This document shows positions 24,201-37,100 of a stretch of 64,000 nucleotides of DNA, one piece after another. The position numbers and the translations under genes were made by a program. The DNA comes from Atherix ibis (Eukaryota; Arthropoda; Insecta; Diptera; Athericidae): contig OY282606.1 in assembly GCA_958298945.1 (NCBI GenBank), forward strand, positions 94,495,696 through 94,559,695. The letters run 5' to 3'. The notes beneath the pieces are model-generated. The model saw only the letters and a list, made by a program, of their open reading frames with translations. It was not told the DNA's origin and did not search any database. Every line of letters begins with the position of its first letter. Position 1 is the stretch's first letter.

Positions 24201-27200
24201 ATTTTCAATAAAAATATAATATATAAAAATTTATTAATAAAATATACAATTTGAAGGAAGAAAAAACCTCACCATATAAAAATTGTTTATCATAAGAAAA
24301 ACTAAAAGAAGTTATTTTATTCTTATATGAAAATGGGTTTTGAATTATTTATAACCTTTCTCTCTAGTTCGTGGTGTATTTATTTGTATGCTAATTTTTT
24401 TTTTAAATTATTTTATCATATTAATATGCTGCAGTATTCAATCTATTATCTTTGAAGGTTTTTTTCTTCCAAAAAAACAAAAAAATTACCGTTTTATTTT
24501 TAAGATGATTTGAATAGTTATTATTGAAATTTGTTTTAAGAACTTTTAAAATAAACAAAAAAACTTTAAGATTTCCTAATCAGAGATATTTAAATAATAA
24601 TATTGTTGTTTGTTTTTTTTTTTAGTTTCTTATAACTGAGTAATTTACTTTTTCCAATAGTCAATTTTAAATATTCTTTTATCTAATTAAATACTAATAA
24701 ATAAATAATTTTTTTTGGTGATTTTAGCTGTAAAATATTGTAGTTTATGATACAGCCAAAATATGCTCAAAGTTGTTGAGTTTTTTTGTGCAAATCTTGC
24801 TCTAAATGGCCGTGAAGTAAAATTTTAATAATAATTTATATCAATTGTATTATTATTATATTAATTTAAAAAAAAACTTCATTAATTAAATAAATAAAAA
24901 CGAATACCATATAAATAAATACTAGCCACTGAATTTGTATGCTTTTAAAATTGAAAACTTGTCTACACAAAGTGGCAAAATCATATGAGAAAAATGCGAA
25001 ATGTTAACAAAATCCAAAGTCAATGGCCTCACCTTGCTGCTTTTTTAAAGTGTAAGACAAGATGAACTTTGGAAAAGAATATATCCATCCGTATACAAAT
25101 GTGATAGTTTTATAATTTTTTTTTTTGTAGTATTGTATATTTTTAATGACTATATTTGCATTTTTTTTCTGTCAACTATTTTTCATCAAATTTCAATTTT
25201 TATTAAACTTTAAAATAGTTTTTTTTTTTTTTTGGTATGTATACACGTTTATACTTTAATTGTACCTATTTGGAAAATATTTCTTTATTTATTATTTTTT
25301 TTTTTAAATTATTCTTAAATCAAATCATTTTAATCATATTTTTGCATACTATAGAAAGTCAAGACAAAACCAAATTGTAAATTGACCATAAAATATTTGT
25401 ATTTCTGTGTCAAAAATATTATCTTAATCTCAGAAGATTATTATTATAATTTCCTCCAAAAAAAAAATTGCAACTATTTTGAGTTTCCTGTAGAAAGAAA
25501 AATAAACGAATAACATAATTTTATTTCTAATTTTTAAAATAATTGAACTCTATTATTGCAATATTTTCTTTTATCTGTTTAACAAGAATGCCCGGATATG
25601 TGTTCCCGATTTTTTGTCTTCAAATTTTTATAATTTTTCTTAAAATATTTAAAAAAAAATCGTATAAGCAATATCAGATTACGGTTTTATTAAACTTACA
25701 AAAAATATTGTAAGAGTTGTAAATTTCTTTTCAAAAAAATCTAAGATAAAAATAGAAATAAAATGCCTAATAAATTATATGAGAAGATTATTTTTAGCAA
25801 ATAAAAACTTACTAAATAGGACACGAAGGTAATTCTTCATAAAATGTCAATAAGAACTTTAACAGCAATACCGGAGAGAATAATGTAAAAATTGTAAAAG
25901 CCATTCAAGTAAATTGAGGTAAAAAAAAAAAAAAATCAAGTACAGTTGACTATGTCGGAGAACTAAAAGTATCTTTAAGATATCAGACGGAAAAGAAGAA
26001 GAAAAAAAAGTAGGTAAAAACTGAGTAGATTTTCCTTAAGTTAGTAAGTATATCGAAGATTTCGGAATCACATGAAAACACAGGGCGGTATATTGTAGAA
26101 AATAGCAATGCTGTTTAAACTATAAACATTTTATGCATCTATATATATAAATATGTGTGCATGAATACGGTACCAGTTAAAGTCTTTTTATTTTTTGATA
26201 GTTTTTCTTTATAGTATTTTTATTTTCCAACTCGTTATGAAGGTTGCTTGCTAACCAGTTTAATTGTAAGTTTTGTAGACAAGTTCAGGGCTCGCATTTC
26301 AAATAACGATGAGTTAGCAGGTTAAAAAATCTTAATTGCATAGCATTCAGGTGTTTTCCCTTTATCTAGATGAATGCTATTCAATTTAAAATGAGCACAA
26401 GATGCCACATTTATCGAATGCACTTTAATGCATCCAATACACCAGTATTATTATGTAGGACCTCTTCTCCGATCAGCATCAATCGGATCTATGGGAAAAA
26501 AAAGAAATATTGTTCCTTTGTTTTTGTAAATTCCACAATTAATTATTTTTTGCCCTTTTTATTTAGTTTAAATAAAATAAACTTTATTTACAGGGAAAAT
26601 CATTTTATTAATTTTTTTTTCTCTTTAATGATGAATGCTATTGCTTTAACAGAAATTTCAAATTAATCAAAATTTTAATAGCATACTTAAACTAGTTAAG
26701 AAAATTAAAGATACTTTATATAATTTTTTAATAGAATTATATCTTTACTTTCTGTAAATTAAATCTAAAATTATAATTATAATAAGAGTGAAAATAAAAG
26801 ATTTTATAATTTTAATACAAAAGATTTAAGCGAGAAACTTGTTTTCAATACCCATCATACGAGGGTCGTTCAATAAGTCCTTAGAAAATCCGAGAAATTG
26901 CGCTCGTAGTATCGGTAAAGATTTTTTCTGTCAAATTTCAGCTCGATCCATAGCGTAGGTCAATTTCTATCGTCGATTAAAGTTAACGACATTTATTTGT
27001 GCATAACAATGGAAAAAAGCGAGTTTAGGGCTGCCATCAAACATCTCCATTTAAAAGGCTTAAGCCCGAAAGAAATCAAAGCCGAGTTGGATGCAGTTCA
27101 TGGGCACATCTGCACCTGTGTTTGCGACGGTTTACAATTGGGTGAATGAATTTAAACGTGGCCGTTCATCCACAAGAGATGAACATCGTTCAGGACGCCC

Positions 27201-30200
27201 AGTTGAGGTGTCTACTCCTGCAATCATCGACAAAATCCACGATCTGATTTTGAACGATCGGCGAATTAAAGTGCGCGAATTAGTTGAGGCCACGGGCTTA
27301 TCACAAGGTACAGTCGCTTCAATTTTGCATGAAAAATTGTCTGTGAAAAAAATTTCGGCAAGATGGGTGCCGCGTTTGCTCTCAGAGGAGAATAAGCGCA
27401 ATCGTGCAGTGGACTCTGAGGCTATGTTGGCACTCTTTCATCGCAATCCTGCCGAATTCCTTCGTCGATATGTCACTGTGGACGAAACCTGGATACACTA
27501 CTACACTCCAGAAACGAAGAGACAGTCATCACAGTGGATTTTCAAGGGTGAACGGGCTCCGAAGAAAGCAAAAACTGTGCCATCGGCCGGCAAGGTGATG
27601 GCCACGGTCTTTTGGGATTCGCAGGGCATCATTTTTATCGAGTACTTGATACTCGATAAAAATCATTTTTTATCGAGTACTTGATACTCGCGTCGTTATT
27701 GCAACGGTTGGGTGAGGAAATCAAAGAGAAACGCCCCCATCTGAAGAAGAAAAAAATCCTCTTGCATCAGGACAATGCGCGTGTGCACACCTGCGCTGTT
27801 TACATGGCCAAAATTGTGGAATTGAGAATGGAATTGTTGCAGCATCCCGCTTATTCACCAGATTTGGCCCCGAGTGACTATTTTCTTTTCCCCAATTTGA
27901 AGAAATGGCTTGGTGGACGACGGTTCACTTCCAACGAGGACGTCATTGCTCAAACGGATGAGTATTTTGCAGAACTTCCGAAATCCTATTTTTTGGACGG
28001 GATAAAAATTTTGGAAAAAAGCTAAAAGAAGATGAAGTTGAAAAATAAAAAAAAATTTTTTTTAAAAACAGTTTTTTTCCATCTTTTTCTAAGGACTTAT
28101 TGAACGACCCCCGTATATGTGCCAATTTTATATGGTAAATAATAATTGTTGAACTTTAAATAAAATATTAATAAAAAAAAATGAATGTATATCCTTTAGT
28201 TACGATTTAGGTAAAAAAATTTTTTTTTGTAATAGCTATAAAATTTTATGATGAATTTGGGATAAATTCTGAATTTCCTCTTAAACTTTCAAACATTCCC
28301 ATATGACTAGTATGTGTAGTTTGAATGCGGTTTTTTAATTTATTGAAATTTTTTGAAAGTTCTGAATCACCACCAAATTTCAAATAACACAAGTATGAAT
28401 AGTATTCGGTGAATATTTAACAACTTATATTGTATTTAAAGAAGAAAAAAAGATTTCAAATGGTTCGTAGATCGGCAAGATCAGTATTGAATGGCATACA
28501 AATAAAAGAAAATAAGTGAAAATAGGACAACTTAAACTAAAAAAAAAAGAAAAATAAAAGAAGAAAAGGAGTTTTCTTTACTAAATATATTTATATTGGC
28601 ACAGTGGTTAGACAGCTTTTACACTATTCAGTAGCTATACTATCGACTTTATATAGAGTATACTATAGAATTTCTATACTAATAAGGTACTTCTTACTCG
28701 ACTGCTGTTAGTCCATAGACTTTGCCATCATTGAGTATAGTTCCTTATAATAGGAATATGTATATATGTTGCGTATGAGTAAGTACAATATGATGCGTCG
28801 TCTTTGGCTAATATGTTTTGTTAACCATAGAAGAACATTTTAATGAATGCGGATATGCATTTTATAATAACGATAGTGTTAATGATGAAGCATAAGGCTA
28901 TAATGAGATTCAGTTGGGCTTCTTATGCATTCATATACAATACATTTGAAACTGAATAAGATTACGAATAACACGATACGTGTATGTTATATATATAAAA
29001 ACAGATCAACGGATTATTGTGTACACATCTGAATATATGCGTATACCTTTGCTCGTGTAAATTTATGGAATATCGAAGTAAATATTTGTGTGAAACGATG
29101 CCATAAGGAAATGCCAGAACAGTTACATATTCCACAAAACAAACTCGTATAACGTTCTCAATTCTAAGCCACCACATCTCAGTATTATACCATATTATAC
29201 GATACACTATATTATACATCAATAATACCGATCTACTGGATATATTTGGTATACTGGATCTTTGATCTTGATACTATCAAAAGAAACTTGATCAATATTA
29301 CAATACATGTAATTTGTCCATTTCGGCACCATGACATTGGAAGTTGTTAGTCATGCACATTGGATTAAATGGTTTCTTTTTTGGTTGGACTTCGAAATAT
29401 AGTAATATATAAGTAATTTTTTTTTTCTTATTTCTTAAACTATTGAAAAAAAAAATTAAAATTTACCTTTTACTGTCCATAAAATTTTACAAAAATTAAT
29501 TCAATATTTTTGAAAAAAAAAATTTTATGTTTAGTTTTGGAAGTACAATTGTAAAATACCAAAATGGTTACTTCAAAAAAAAATAAAAAATTGACAGGAT
29601 TAGGATAGATGGAAATTTAGTTTGGTCTCTTTTTAATTATTTATTCTATTCGATAACAAATCTATTTTCGAAGAATCATTATTTAATAGTCAAATAAAAA
29701 ATTTAATTAACTTATAAATTCCATAATACTCGTATAATTTTTTTCTCAAACATTTTACATTAAAATTTAATAATAAATAATAATTTAAAAAAATGTCGAA
29801 ATGGATTAAAATAAATGTATTTTTGGCATTATTTTAAAATAAGTAGGTCATGTTGAAGACATAAAATTAATGAAGAAAAAAAAATGATTTCCGGCCAAAT
29901 TATGATTGGTCAAGTGAAATTTGTGAAAAAAAGAAACTGTCATGACTCAGAAATAAAGTTCATCTTGAATAAAACCAAATATATTTTTACCAATTCACAT
30001 TTCTTTTCGACTAAGTACAAAATTATGGCAAATATTGTAAGAATTTTTATATATTCATTGACATTTTCAAATAGTTTAACCTATTTTTTTTTTTATAATG
30101 CAATCACAAATGATCATTTTGCTATATATTTTTATCGGTGTAGGTTAACATCTTACTATTTTGTAGGATTTATATGCGTCTTGTCCCTATAGCTAAACAA

Positions 30201-30765
30201 TTCATTTGGTAATAATTCCAATCAATAATTACTTTCTACAAATTTATATTTATTTCTGACCCTTCGTTTTTATATATTAGAAGAACAAAAAGGAAAACTT
30301 TTATTTAATGAATGAATGAATTTGTATTTCCTGAATACAATATATGTTTTTAAACTTAGATTACAAAGTTTATATGATAATCGCAAGAATAATAAAAAAA
30401 AAATTAATTTTCTTCAATTCTAGAGGCTTGTTCAGAGATAAGTACTTAAGCAGTTGGCGTTAAGGTATACAAACAATTTTTTTTTTTTATATACAATACA
30501 TACACTTTATTTATATTTTCTTATTAATATACCACTTTGGTAGTTTTAACTATAATCGAGTGTGTATAAATGACTTAGGGGACAGTATCTTTTAAAAATA
30601 ACGTTGTTGTCTTAATGGTAAGTTTCTCATCGTTATTATCGTCTACGTTGTTGATGTCTCTGCCGTCTTTAAGAGGACGTGAGTAACAGTTTCTTGTTCA
30701 TGCGAAAATGAAAATTTAATGAGGTCACTTACTTTTGTCGAACAGCTATAGCACCGATATTCCAT
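15202..30765 (-). CDS. Spatzle-family secreted cystine-knot (neurotrophin-like) ligand
   Basis: Secreted precursor whose C-terminal cystine knot would act as a Toll-type receptor ligand. Exons on the minus strand are 30765-30733 (tentative), 22437-22265, 22151-22006, 17649-17466 and 15385-15202. They total 720 nt (239 residues), with every junction in phase. Exon 1 ('MEYRCYSCSTK' before gtaagt) joins 'LISALLVITI' to form a plausible signal peptide. The prodomain has RxxR (furin-like) sites 'RRGR' and 'RSSR', the latter just before the mature domain. The mature part carries seven Cys: 'HQCG', 'ARLCKTRYNTTAPMYG', 'FPDLLQQVVFEVCE', 'SECDVVRGECTQTY' and 'VESGCVCKPKYS'. The last four exons are well supported; the first rests on phase, donor and signal-peptide fit. 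I do not assign a paralogue (spz3 or spz6 type possible). The introns are 8.3 and 4.4 kb and AT-rich. Confidence 0.82.
15386..17465. other. Last intron of the Spatzle-family gene
   Basis: 2.1 kb, AT-rich. No repeat end, RNA or ORF of note. Confidence 0.7.
17650..22005. other. Third intron of the Spatzle-family gene
   Basis: 4.4 kb, AT-rich. Contains the fold-back repeat at 19865-20017. The plus-strand frame 19019-19273 has no recognisable domain. Confidence 0.65.
19865..20017. repeat. Near-perfect inverted repeat, about 52-bp arms and 48-bp loop
   Basis: Arms 19865-19917 and 19966-20017 are reverse complements with very few mismatches (core ttctagaaaaggaattattg). On the host strand the intron RNA would form a long hairpin. 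This could be a fold-back MITE, a hairpin-RNA precursor, or a replication template-switch product. No flanking duplication is obvious. Confidence 0.85.
22438..26857. other. First intron of the Spatzle-family gene, distal part
   Basis: AT-rich sequence with long A and T runs. No gene, RNA or transposon end recognised. Confidence 0.6.
26860..28113 (+). mobile_element. Mariner transposon, family 1 copy 1
   Basis: 1254 bp with about 28-bp terminal inverted repeats (cgagggtcgttcaataagtcc at the left, mirrored at the right) and TA on both sides. The transposase begins at 27009 (MEKSEFRAAIKHLHLKGLSP) and shifts frame at about 27104 by one extra G relative to the copy at 41546. It then runs 27091-27684 and 27681-28025. 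The three Asp motifs are 'VTVDETWIHYY', 'LLHQDNARVHT' and '[15 protein letters not shown]' (DD34D). A fold-back insertion near 27636-27692 replaces about 40 bp of coding sequence. It lies in the first Spatzle-gene intron. Inactive, but young in appearance. Confidence 0.93.
27636..27692. repeat. Fold-back insertion inside mariner copy 1
   Basis: Alternating direct and inverted copies of atcgagtacttgatactcg replace the segment that reads gactacttggaaaaagg in the sister copy (42363 onward). Confidence 0.85.
28114..30732. other. First intron of the Spatzle-family gene, proximal part
   Basis: AT-rich. No gene recognised. Open frames at 28962-29222 and 29884-30192 show no domain. Confidence 0.55.
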
Positions 30766-30849
30766 TTTCGATGATTCTTTCCGTATTCGTATTGTAGTGT
30801 AGAGAGAAAATTCGAAATTCTTTGAATATCTAATAATAAATTCCAATTT

Positions 30850-32059
30850 TCAACCAAAAATTCAGTCACGAAAAATTGTATATTTTAAAAAGGAAAAAAA
30901 AAATCAACAACAACAACAAAACTCACTTAAATAATTTTTATTACAATTAATATGAAATTTAAAAAAAAAAAAAATTATATTAACTTTGAACTTATTTATT
31001 TTATGAGAACACTTTAATTGATATAAAATCACTTTTTTAATATAAGGCCATTAAAATATATTATAGTTTATTTAATTTAGTCAGAAACGTGTTATATTCG
31101 TTAAAATATTGAACGTCATCAAAAAATGCCCGTGCATAGATTGTTTGGATGTGAACAGTTGAATAAATTCACACCACTGCGAACCAGAACCAGAACTATG
31201 TAAAATCAAAGCTTTACCAAAAGCAACGAAACCAAACGAAATCAATAGCAATCGTATGGAATACACCTGATCATACCAACCGGGATGGAAAACTCTTCGA
31301 TCGGTGACTGGTTGCTTCAGTAACTCAAACAGCACTGAATGTTAAGGTGTGTCATGTCTTGGCCATACAAAGATCTTGAACCACAACACCTGGGGATTAG
31401 TTCAAAGCTGAAGTCGAGGTCGAAGCTGCTGTTACAGAATCAACTTTGGCTAACGAACTACACTTCTGAATACCGTAAATCATCTTAACATTTTCGAAAG
31501 TAGACGACCGGCTAAAGAACTCGTAACACATTTCGATAAGCTTAAAAGAAAACGAACAATCTTAAAAGGAAGCTGTTTCAGCTAGGAATATTTACTAATT
31601 TTATCTGACCGATCATCGTCAACATTGCTTCCATAGAGTGTGCTATGACATCCACACAACGATCTAAACACTTTCCACAGTTAAGTTAAGTTAGTGGCTT
31701 ATTTAACTGACAATACATAATTAGTGACTATTTTTTTTTGATTTGTTTCTTATAGTCAATTTCATTAAATTTTTATACAGTTTACGTTCTTAAAAAGTTA
31801 CGTAGAATATATGTATTAAGATATTAAATTATTTTTCGTACTTTTAGAAAAACTCAAATTATAAAATTAAAAAAATATATGGAAATTATTTTTCTACTTC
31901 TTATATAAAAATATTTTTGACAATAGTCTTAGCTTAGAATATTTTATTTAAGTGTATTTATTCATATACGTAATTTGTGTAAGAAAAGTTATATAAAATG
32001 TAATTTGACGAATATGAATACTTAATCTATCTTTCGTATATAATTCGTTGGTTTAATAA
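30850..32059. other. Unassigned intergenic stretch
   Basis: 31.08-31.70 kb is less AT-rich than its surroundings and may hold a decayed element or exon. On the minus strand about 31050-31160 reads 'TIYARAFFDDVQYFNEYN' before a stop and an aataaa, and another frame is open at 31081-31335. I recognise no family, and no splice sites are convincing. Confidence 0.3.
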
Positions 32060-32061
32060 TA

Positions 32062-33320
32062 TAAGTTGTAGTAAAAAGTAATCCATTATTTTGCCAATAG
32101 ATGGATTTAGGAGTCTGTATCTTCGGTTTTAAAAGTGCGATCGGGTTGCACTAGATGGTGTTAGAAAGATAAGATTTCGTACTAAAAAAGCTTGTCATAC
32201 AGTTTTGTGATTACTTGACTCAGTATTTTTTTAGCACGCGTCAAAGATGGACACCAACAAAGAGAAAATACGCCATATTTTGCAGTTGTTCTTCGATAAA
32301 GGCGAAAACGCAAGCCAGGCAGCTGAAAATGTGAATAGTGTTTATGGTCCTGATACTGTAACAGCCAATCATGCGCAATTTTGGTTTCGATGATTGCGTT
32401 CCGGTAATTTTGATGTCAAAGATGCACCACGCTCTGGAAGGCCAATTGTCGAAAATGTCTATAAAATAATGGAAATCGTCGAGTTCGACCGTCACGTAAG
32501 CACTGCTTCGATTGCCCAGGAGCTAAACATTGCACAAAAAAACATTTGGAACCACTTAAATAAGGTTGGATACAAAAAGAAGCTCGATGTATGGGTGCCA
32601 CACGAGTTATTGCAAAAAAACCTCATGGACCGAATTTCCATCTGCGAATCGCTGCTGAATCGCAACAATATCGATCCATTTCTGAAGCGGATGGTTACTG
32701 GTGATGAAAAGTGGGTCACTTACGACAACGGTCGTGGTCAAATCGCGGTCACCCGGCGCAAACGGTGGTCAAGCCAGGAAGGTTCTGCTGTGTGTTTGGT
32801 GGGACTGGCAGGGAATTATCTACTATGAGCTGCTCCCCTACGGCCGAACTCTTAATTCGGACCTATACTGTCAACAATTGGACCGTCTGAAAGAAGCAAT
32901 CGCCCAGAAGCGGCCAGCTTTGACCAATAGGAGAGGAATTGTGTGCCATCAGGACAACGCCAGGCCGCATACATCGATAGTGACTCGCCAGAAGTTCCGG
33001 GACCTTGGTTGGAATTTTCTTATGCATCCACCTTATAGTCCGGACCTGGCACCAAGTGATTACCACCTCTTCCTGTCTATGACGAATGATTTTGCAGGTG
33101 AAAAATTCGCCTCAAGAGAAGATTGTGAAAATCGACTGTCCCAGTTTTTTGCCAATAGAGACGAAGGTTTCTATAAGAGAGGCATTATGAAATTACATCC
33201 AAATGGCTATAAGTTATCGAACAAAACTGAATATTTGACCTAAATCGTATCATTCTATCTATGCTAAACAAAACCTTCAATTTAATGCAAAAATAATGGA
33301 TTTCTTTTTACTACAACTTA
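32062..33320 (+). mobile_element. Mariner transposon, family 2
   Basis: 1259 bp with terminal inverted repeats (taagttgtagtaaaaagtaa at the left, mirrored at the right) flanked by TA. The transposase starts at 32247 (MDTNKEKIRHILQLFFDKG) and is complete in outline to the stop at 33241-33243. Two lesions are visible: a TGA in the 'WFRRFRSGNFDV' region near 32391, and a frameshift between 'VTGDEKWVTYDN' and 'KVLLCVWWDWQGIIYY' (about 32740-32790). Catalytic motifs are 'TGDEKW', 'CHQDNARPHTS' and '[13 protein letters not shown]' (DD34D). Confidence 0.93.
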
Positions 33321-34193
33321 TAGAACATGATGAACTGCATTATCGACCTTACATTTTTATTGGTATAAATTCTGTTTAAATTTCATCGTAATACTTTTTT
33401 CTTAATTATCTGATAGTACATTAAAAAAAAAACTCGAAAAAAATAGATACAAATTTGTATTGTATTTCCAAGCCAAAACAAATTAAACTTTTTCAATTCG
33501 TTAACTGAAACTAAATAATTTAATGGATACATAATCTTCTGGTTATTTTCTTCAATGGGTCTAATATTTTGAAATTAAGCATTTCCAGCATATAAATATA
33601 CAAATTGTTGTTTTATTTAAAAAAAAAAATATATAGCAGATAAATATAAAAATGCTCTTCTTTTATCGAAATATTTATTAATTCATAAATACTAATTTAC
33701 TTACAATTAAATAAAAGTTATCTTAAATAAAATAATCTTATTAATATATTGTTGATAAAGTGAACGAACGAACGAACACCAGTGTGTTTTTGTTTTCCAA
33801 AATTAACATAAACATATCAAAATGAATTATTTTTAAATTTAATGTTATTTTTCAAAAAAAAAAAAAAAGCAATTTTATTTGAATAAAATTAGAGTCAAAG
33901 TTAATTGCGTTTTAACACATTCACACTATTTCCTTTTTCAAATTGAAACTAAATATACATTTGTTATGTATGCAACGAAATATATGAAAATTCGTCATAC
34001 ATTTGAAACACATTCATTCATTCATTCATTTTTAATTTGTAATTGGTTTCTATTAATTTATAGAATTGCAAAAATATATTTTCTCATAAATTATGATGTC
34101 GTATGCTGTTTTTTTTTTTTTTTAAGAAACGTTATTTAGAGTTTAAGCATCAAATTTGGAAAGAAAACGCATTTAACAATGCTTTGCATTAAT
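33321..34193. other. Spacer and probable 3' UTR of Nopp140
   Basis: AT-rich. A minus-strand AATAAA lies near 33873-33878, about 320 bases past the Nopp140 stop. No other gene. Confidence 0.5.
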
Positions 34194-37100
34194 CTAGTCA
34201 TCGAAACGGACTGAATTTACGGAAAAGTCAATTGGTCCACCACGATAGTTGCCGCGCTTCTTTTTTGTTTTTTCATGCCGGAATGCTTTTCCTCGTGTAT
34301 GTTTCAAATCCAAATTGGCACGTTCACCCCACGATCCTCTTGCATTTCTCTGTAAAAAGGCAGTAGATATTTTTTCAGAAAATTTAAATTTATAAGATTT
34401 TTAGACGTGTTTTAAACACTTTAAAAAAAAAAAAAAAAAAAGTTATTGCTCACCTCAATTAAAAACTACTTAAAAATACGATTATTATTTAAAAAAGAAC
34501 AAAACAAAAAATATTCGTCTCTTAATCGTCGAATGTTATGCGTTTGTTCTCGCTGTTATTGAAACCTCCACTTCCTCCGCCGCCACGGCTTCCATAACCA
34601 CCTCTTTGGCCACCAAAACCACCGCCGCCGCCTCTTTGTCCTCCAAAACCACCACCGCCGCCTCTTTGGCCTCCAAAACCACCGCGTCCGCCTCTTTGGC
34701 CACCAAAACCACCACCTCCGCCTCTTTGGCCACCAAAGCCACCACGACCACCTCCACCACGACCACCGCCACCGCGACCACCTCCACCACGACCGCCGCC
34801 GCCACGACCTCCTTCACCACCACGACCGCCACGACCACCACCTCCAAATGATCGCCTAAATCCATCACCACCACCTTCTTCGCCCTGTTCCTGATTATTT
34901 TTATCACCAAACGATTTCCTAAAGTTTCCTTTATCGCCAAATTTTTGGAAATTTTGTCTTCCACCAAACGAGTTATTGCTGTTATCCTGACTGTTATTAA
35001 ACGAATTATTTTGATTCTGTTTGCGCCGGAGTGGTGATTTTTATTTAGTTACCAAAGAGTTCGGGTTATTTTTTGATTGTTTGATTGATTTGATTTGGCC
35101 ATGAATATTGTGTAAACGATCATCGAATATTTTTTATATGCAAAGATATGAAAAAAGAATCACAAATTAGCACCTTGTGCAGAAAAAAATCTATCAAATT
35201 ATTTAATATATGAAATGCACTATTTTTCCTCAAATTTTATGAATAACACATTACTAATTGGCAATTAATAGTATGGGCAAAAACCGAGAAGCATAAACAT
35301 CAGCTGCGCCTTTTCTATACACAAGGTGTCTGGAATTTGTGCGTCTTTCTTCATACACTAACCCCAAAAATTATTGAACACAAAAAAAGCGCACTGACCT
35401 TCGCCTCGAATGAATTGTCTTTCACCCTCGCATCAATTTCAACTTCTTCTTCGCGTACACGACGGAACGAAGAATTAAAATTCGTTCCGCTATTATTTTG
35501 TTTCCCACTTCCATTTCTGCTGTCATTTTGTGTTTGTTGTGGAGTAATACCATTTACTTTCTTAAACGGATTATCATTTGAAATGTTTTGCTGTTGAAAT
35601 ATCGGATATTCGAAAATTTCAAAATTGAAGAATTTTTTTTTAAAATTTGAAGAGGAATAGTGCTACCTTATCACAAATTAAATTTTAAATGAAAATCAAT
35701 TTAATTCTTACCTTATTGCCTTCTTCTTCTTTGACAAAATTATTGTAATTAGATTTCTTTTCGGTGAAAGAATTTGTTGCCTTTCGTTTTTGCCCTACTA
35801 CTGGTTTAGACTTTTGTTGTGGTTGTGAATTTTCCTCTTCCTCGGATTCAGAATCAGAATCGCTAGAATCACCTTTCTTTTTAGCTGGAGTTGCTTTTGT
35901 AATGGGTGCAGCTTTCGGTGGGCCTTCCTCATCTGAAGAGCTGTCATCATCACTAGATTCTTCCTTTTGTTGTTTGGCTGATGCTGAAACTGCTAGCTTT
36001 TTTGCTGGTGGTGCTCCGTCATCATCATCCGAAGAATCGGACGAGTCACCTTCTTCTTGCTTCTTTATCAAAGGTGTTACTGTTTTCGAACCAGGTGTTG
36101 GTTTCTTGACGAGAGGGGTAAAAGCTTTTGCTACATCTTCATTGGAACTCTCATCTTCGCTAGATGATTCCGTTTTCTTAGTGATAACTTTTGCTGTAGA
36201 TTTTTGCATCACCGACGCTGATTTCGTTTTTTCATTTTCTTCGTCATCTTCCGAACTGCTTTCATCAGAATCATTTGATTTAGACACTTTTACCATCGGT
36301 TTGTGTACAGTTACTTTAGCATTTTGTTTGATTTTTGATGGAGTTTCATCTTCATCACTTTCCTCAGAGGAACTGCTATCTTTTTTGTTCTTAACAGCGA
36401 CTAAATTGGGTTTCTTTGCCTTAGCTGGTGTAACTTTTTTGAGAGGTGATGAAGCAAGGGCTGATGTAGCCTTTTTAGCAGGAGGTGCCTCATCCTCAGA
36501 GCTAGTATCTTCTTCGCTTGAAGACTTTTTTGCAACATTGAAAGCGTGTTTATTCGCTGGAGTCGGTTTACCTGAGCTTGGTGTAGTCTTTGTAACTACT
36601 GGCGTAGTTTTGTTAACAGCTGGCTTCTCATCTTCAGAGCTACTATCCTCTTCGCTTGAAGACGCGTCTTTTTTAGTTTTAACGATTTGGGTCTTTGTTG
36701 GAACCGATTTGACCGTTGATGGCGTTTTAACAGCAGCAAGAGTAGATTTATTAATCGCCGCTTCATCAGCAGAACTACTCTCTTCGCTTGACGATTCATT
36801 TTTCTTTACTGTTTTATTAATTGGAATTGGTTTTGAATTGGTAACCATTGGCTTTTTAATAGCCGGCGCTTCGTCTTCAGAACTACTATCTTCTTCGCTA
36901 GAGTTATTATCTTTTTTAGCGACAATAGTTTGCTTACTCATTGTTGTTGGCTTTACAACAGCTGATGTACTTTTTGCAGTTAGTTTATCATCTTCGGAGC
37001 TATTTTCTTCTTCACTTGAAGATTCATTCTTTTTAACTGTAGCAGCTTGTTTATTTTGCATTATCGATTTTACAAAGTTCCCAGTCGGCTTTTTAGAAGC

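Noticed and set aside
25770..25900. Minus-strand frame MAFTIFTLFSPVLLLKF near a gtaagt donor as first exon of the Spatzle-family gene
   Set aside because: The phase does not match the next exon; joining gives an immediate stop. The exon at 30733-30765 fits in phase.
31081..31335. 84-codon minus-strand frame
   Set aside because: No recognised family. The neighbouring frame looks equally readable, so a decayed element is as likely as an exon.
34606..34851. Thr/Ala/Ser-repeat plus-strand frame
   Set aside because: Antisense of the Nopp140 RGG exon.
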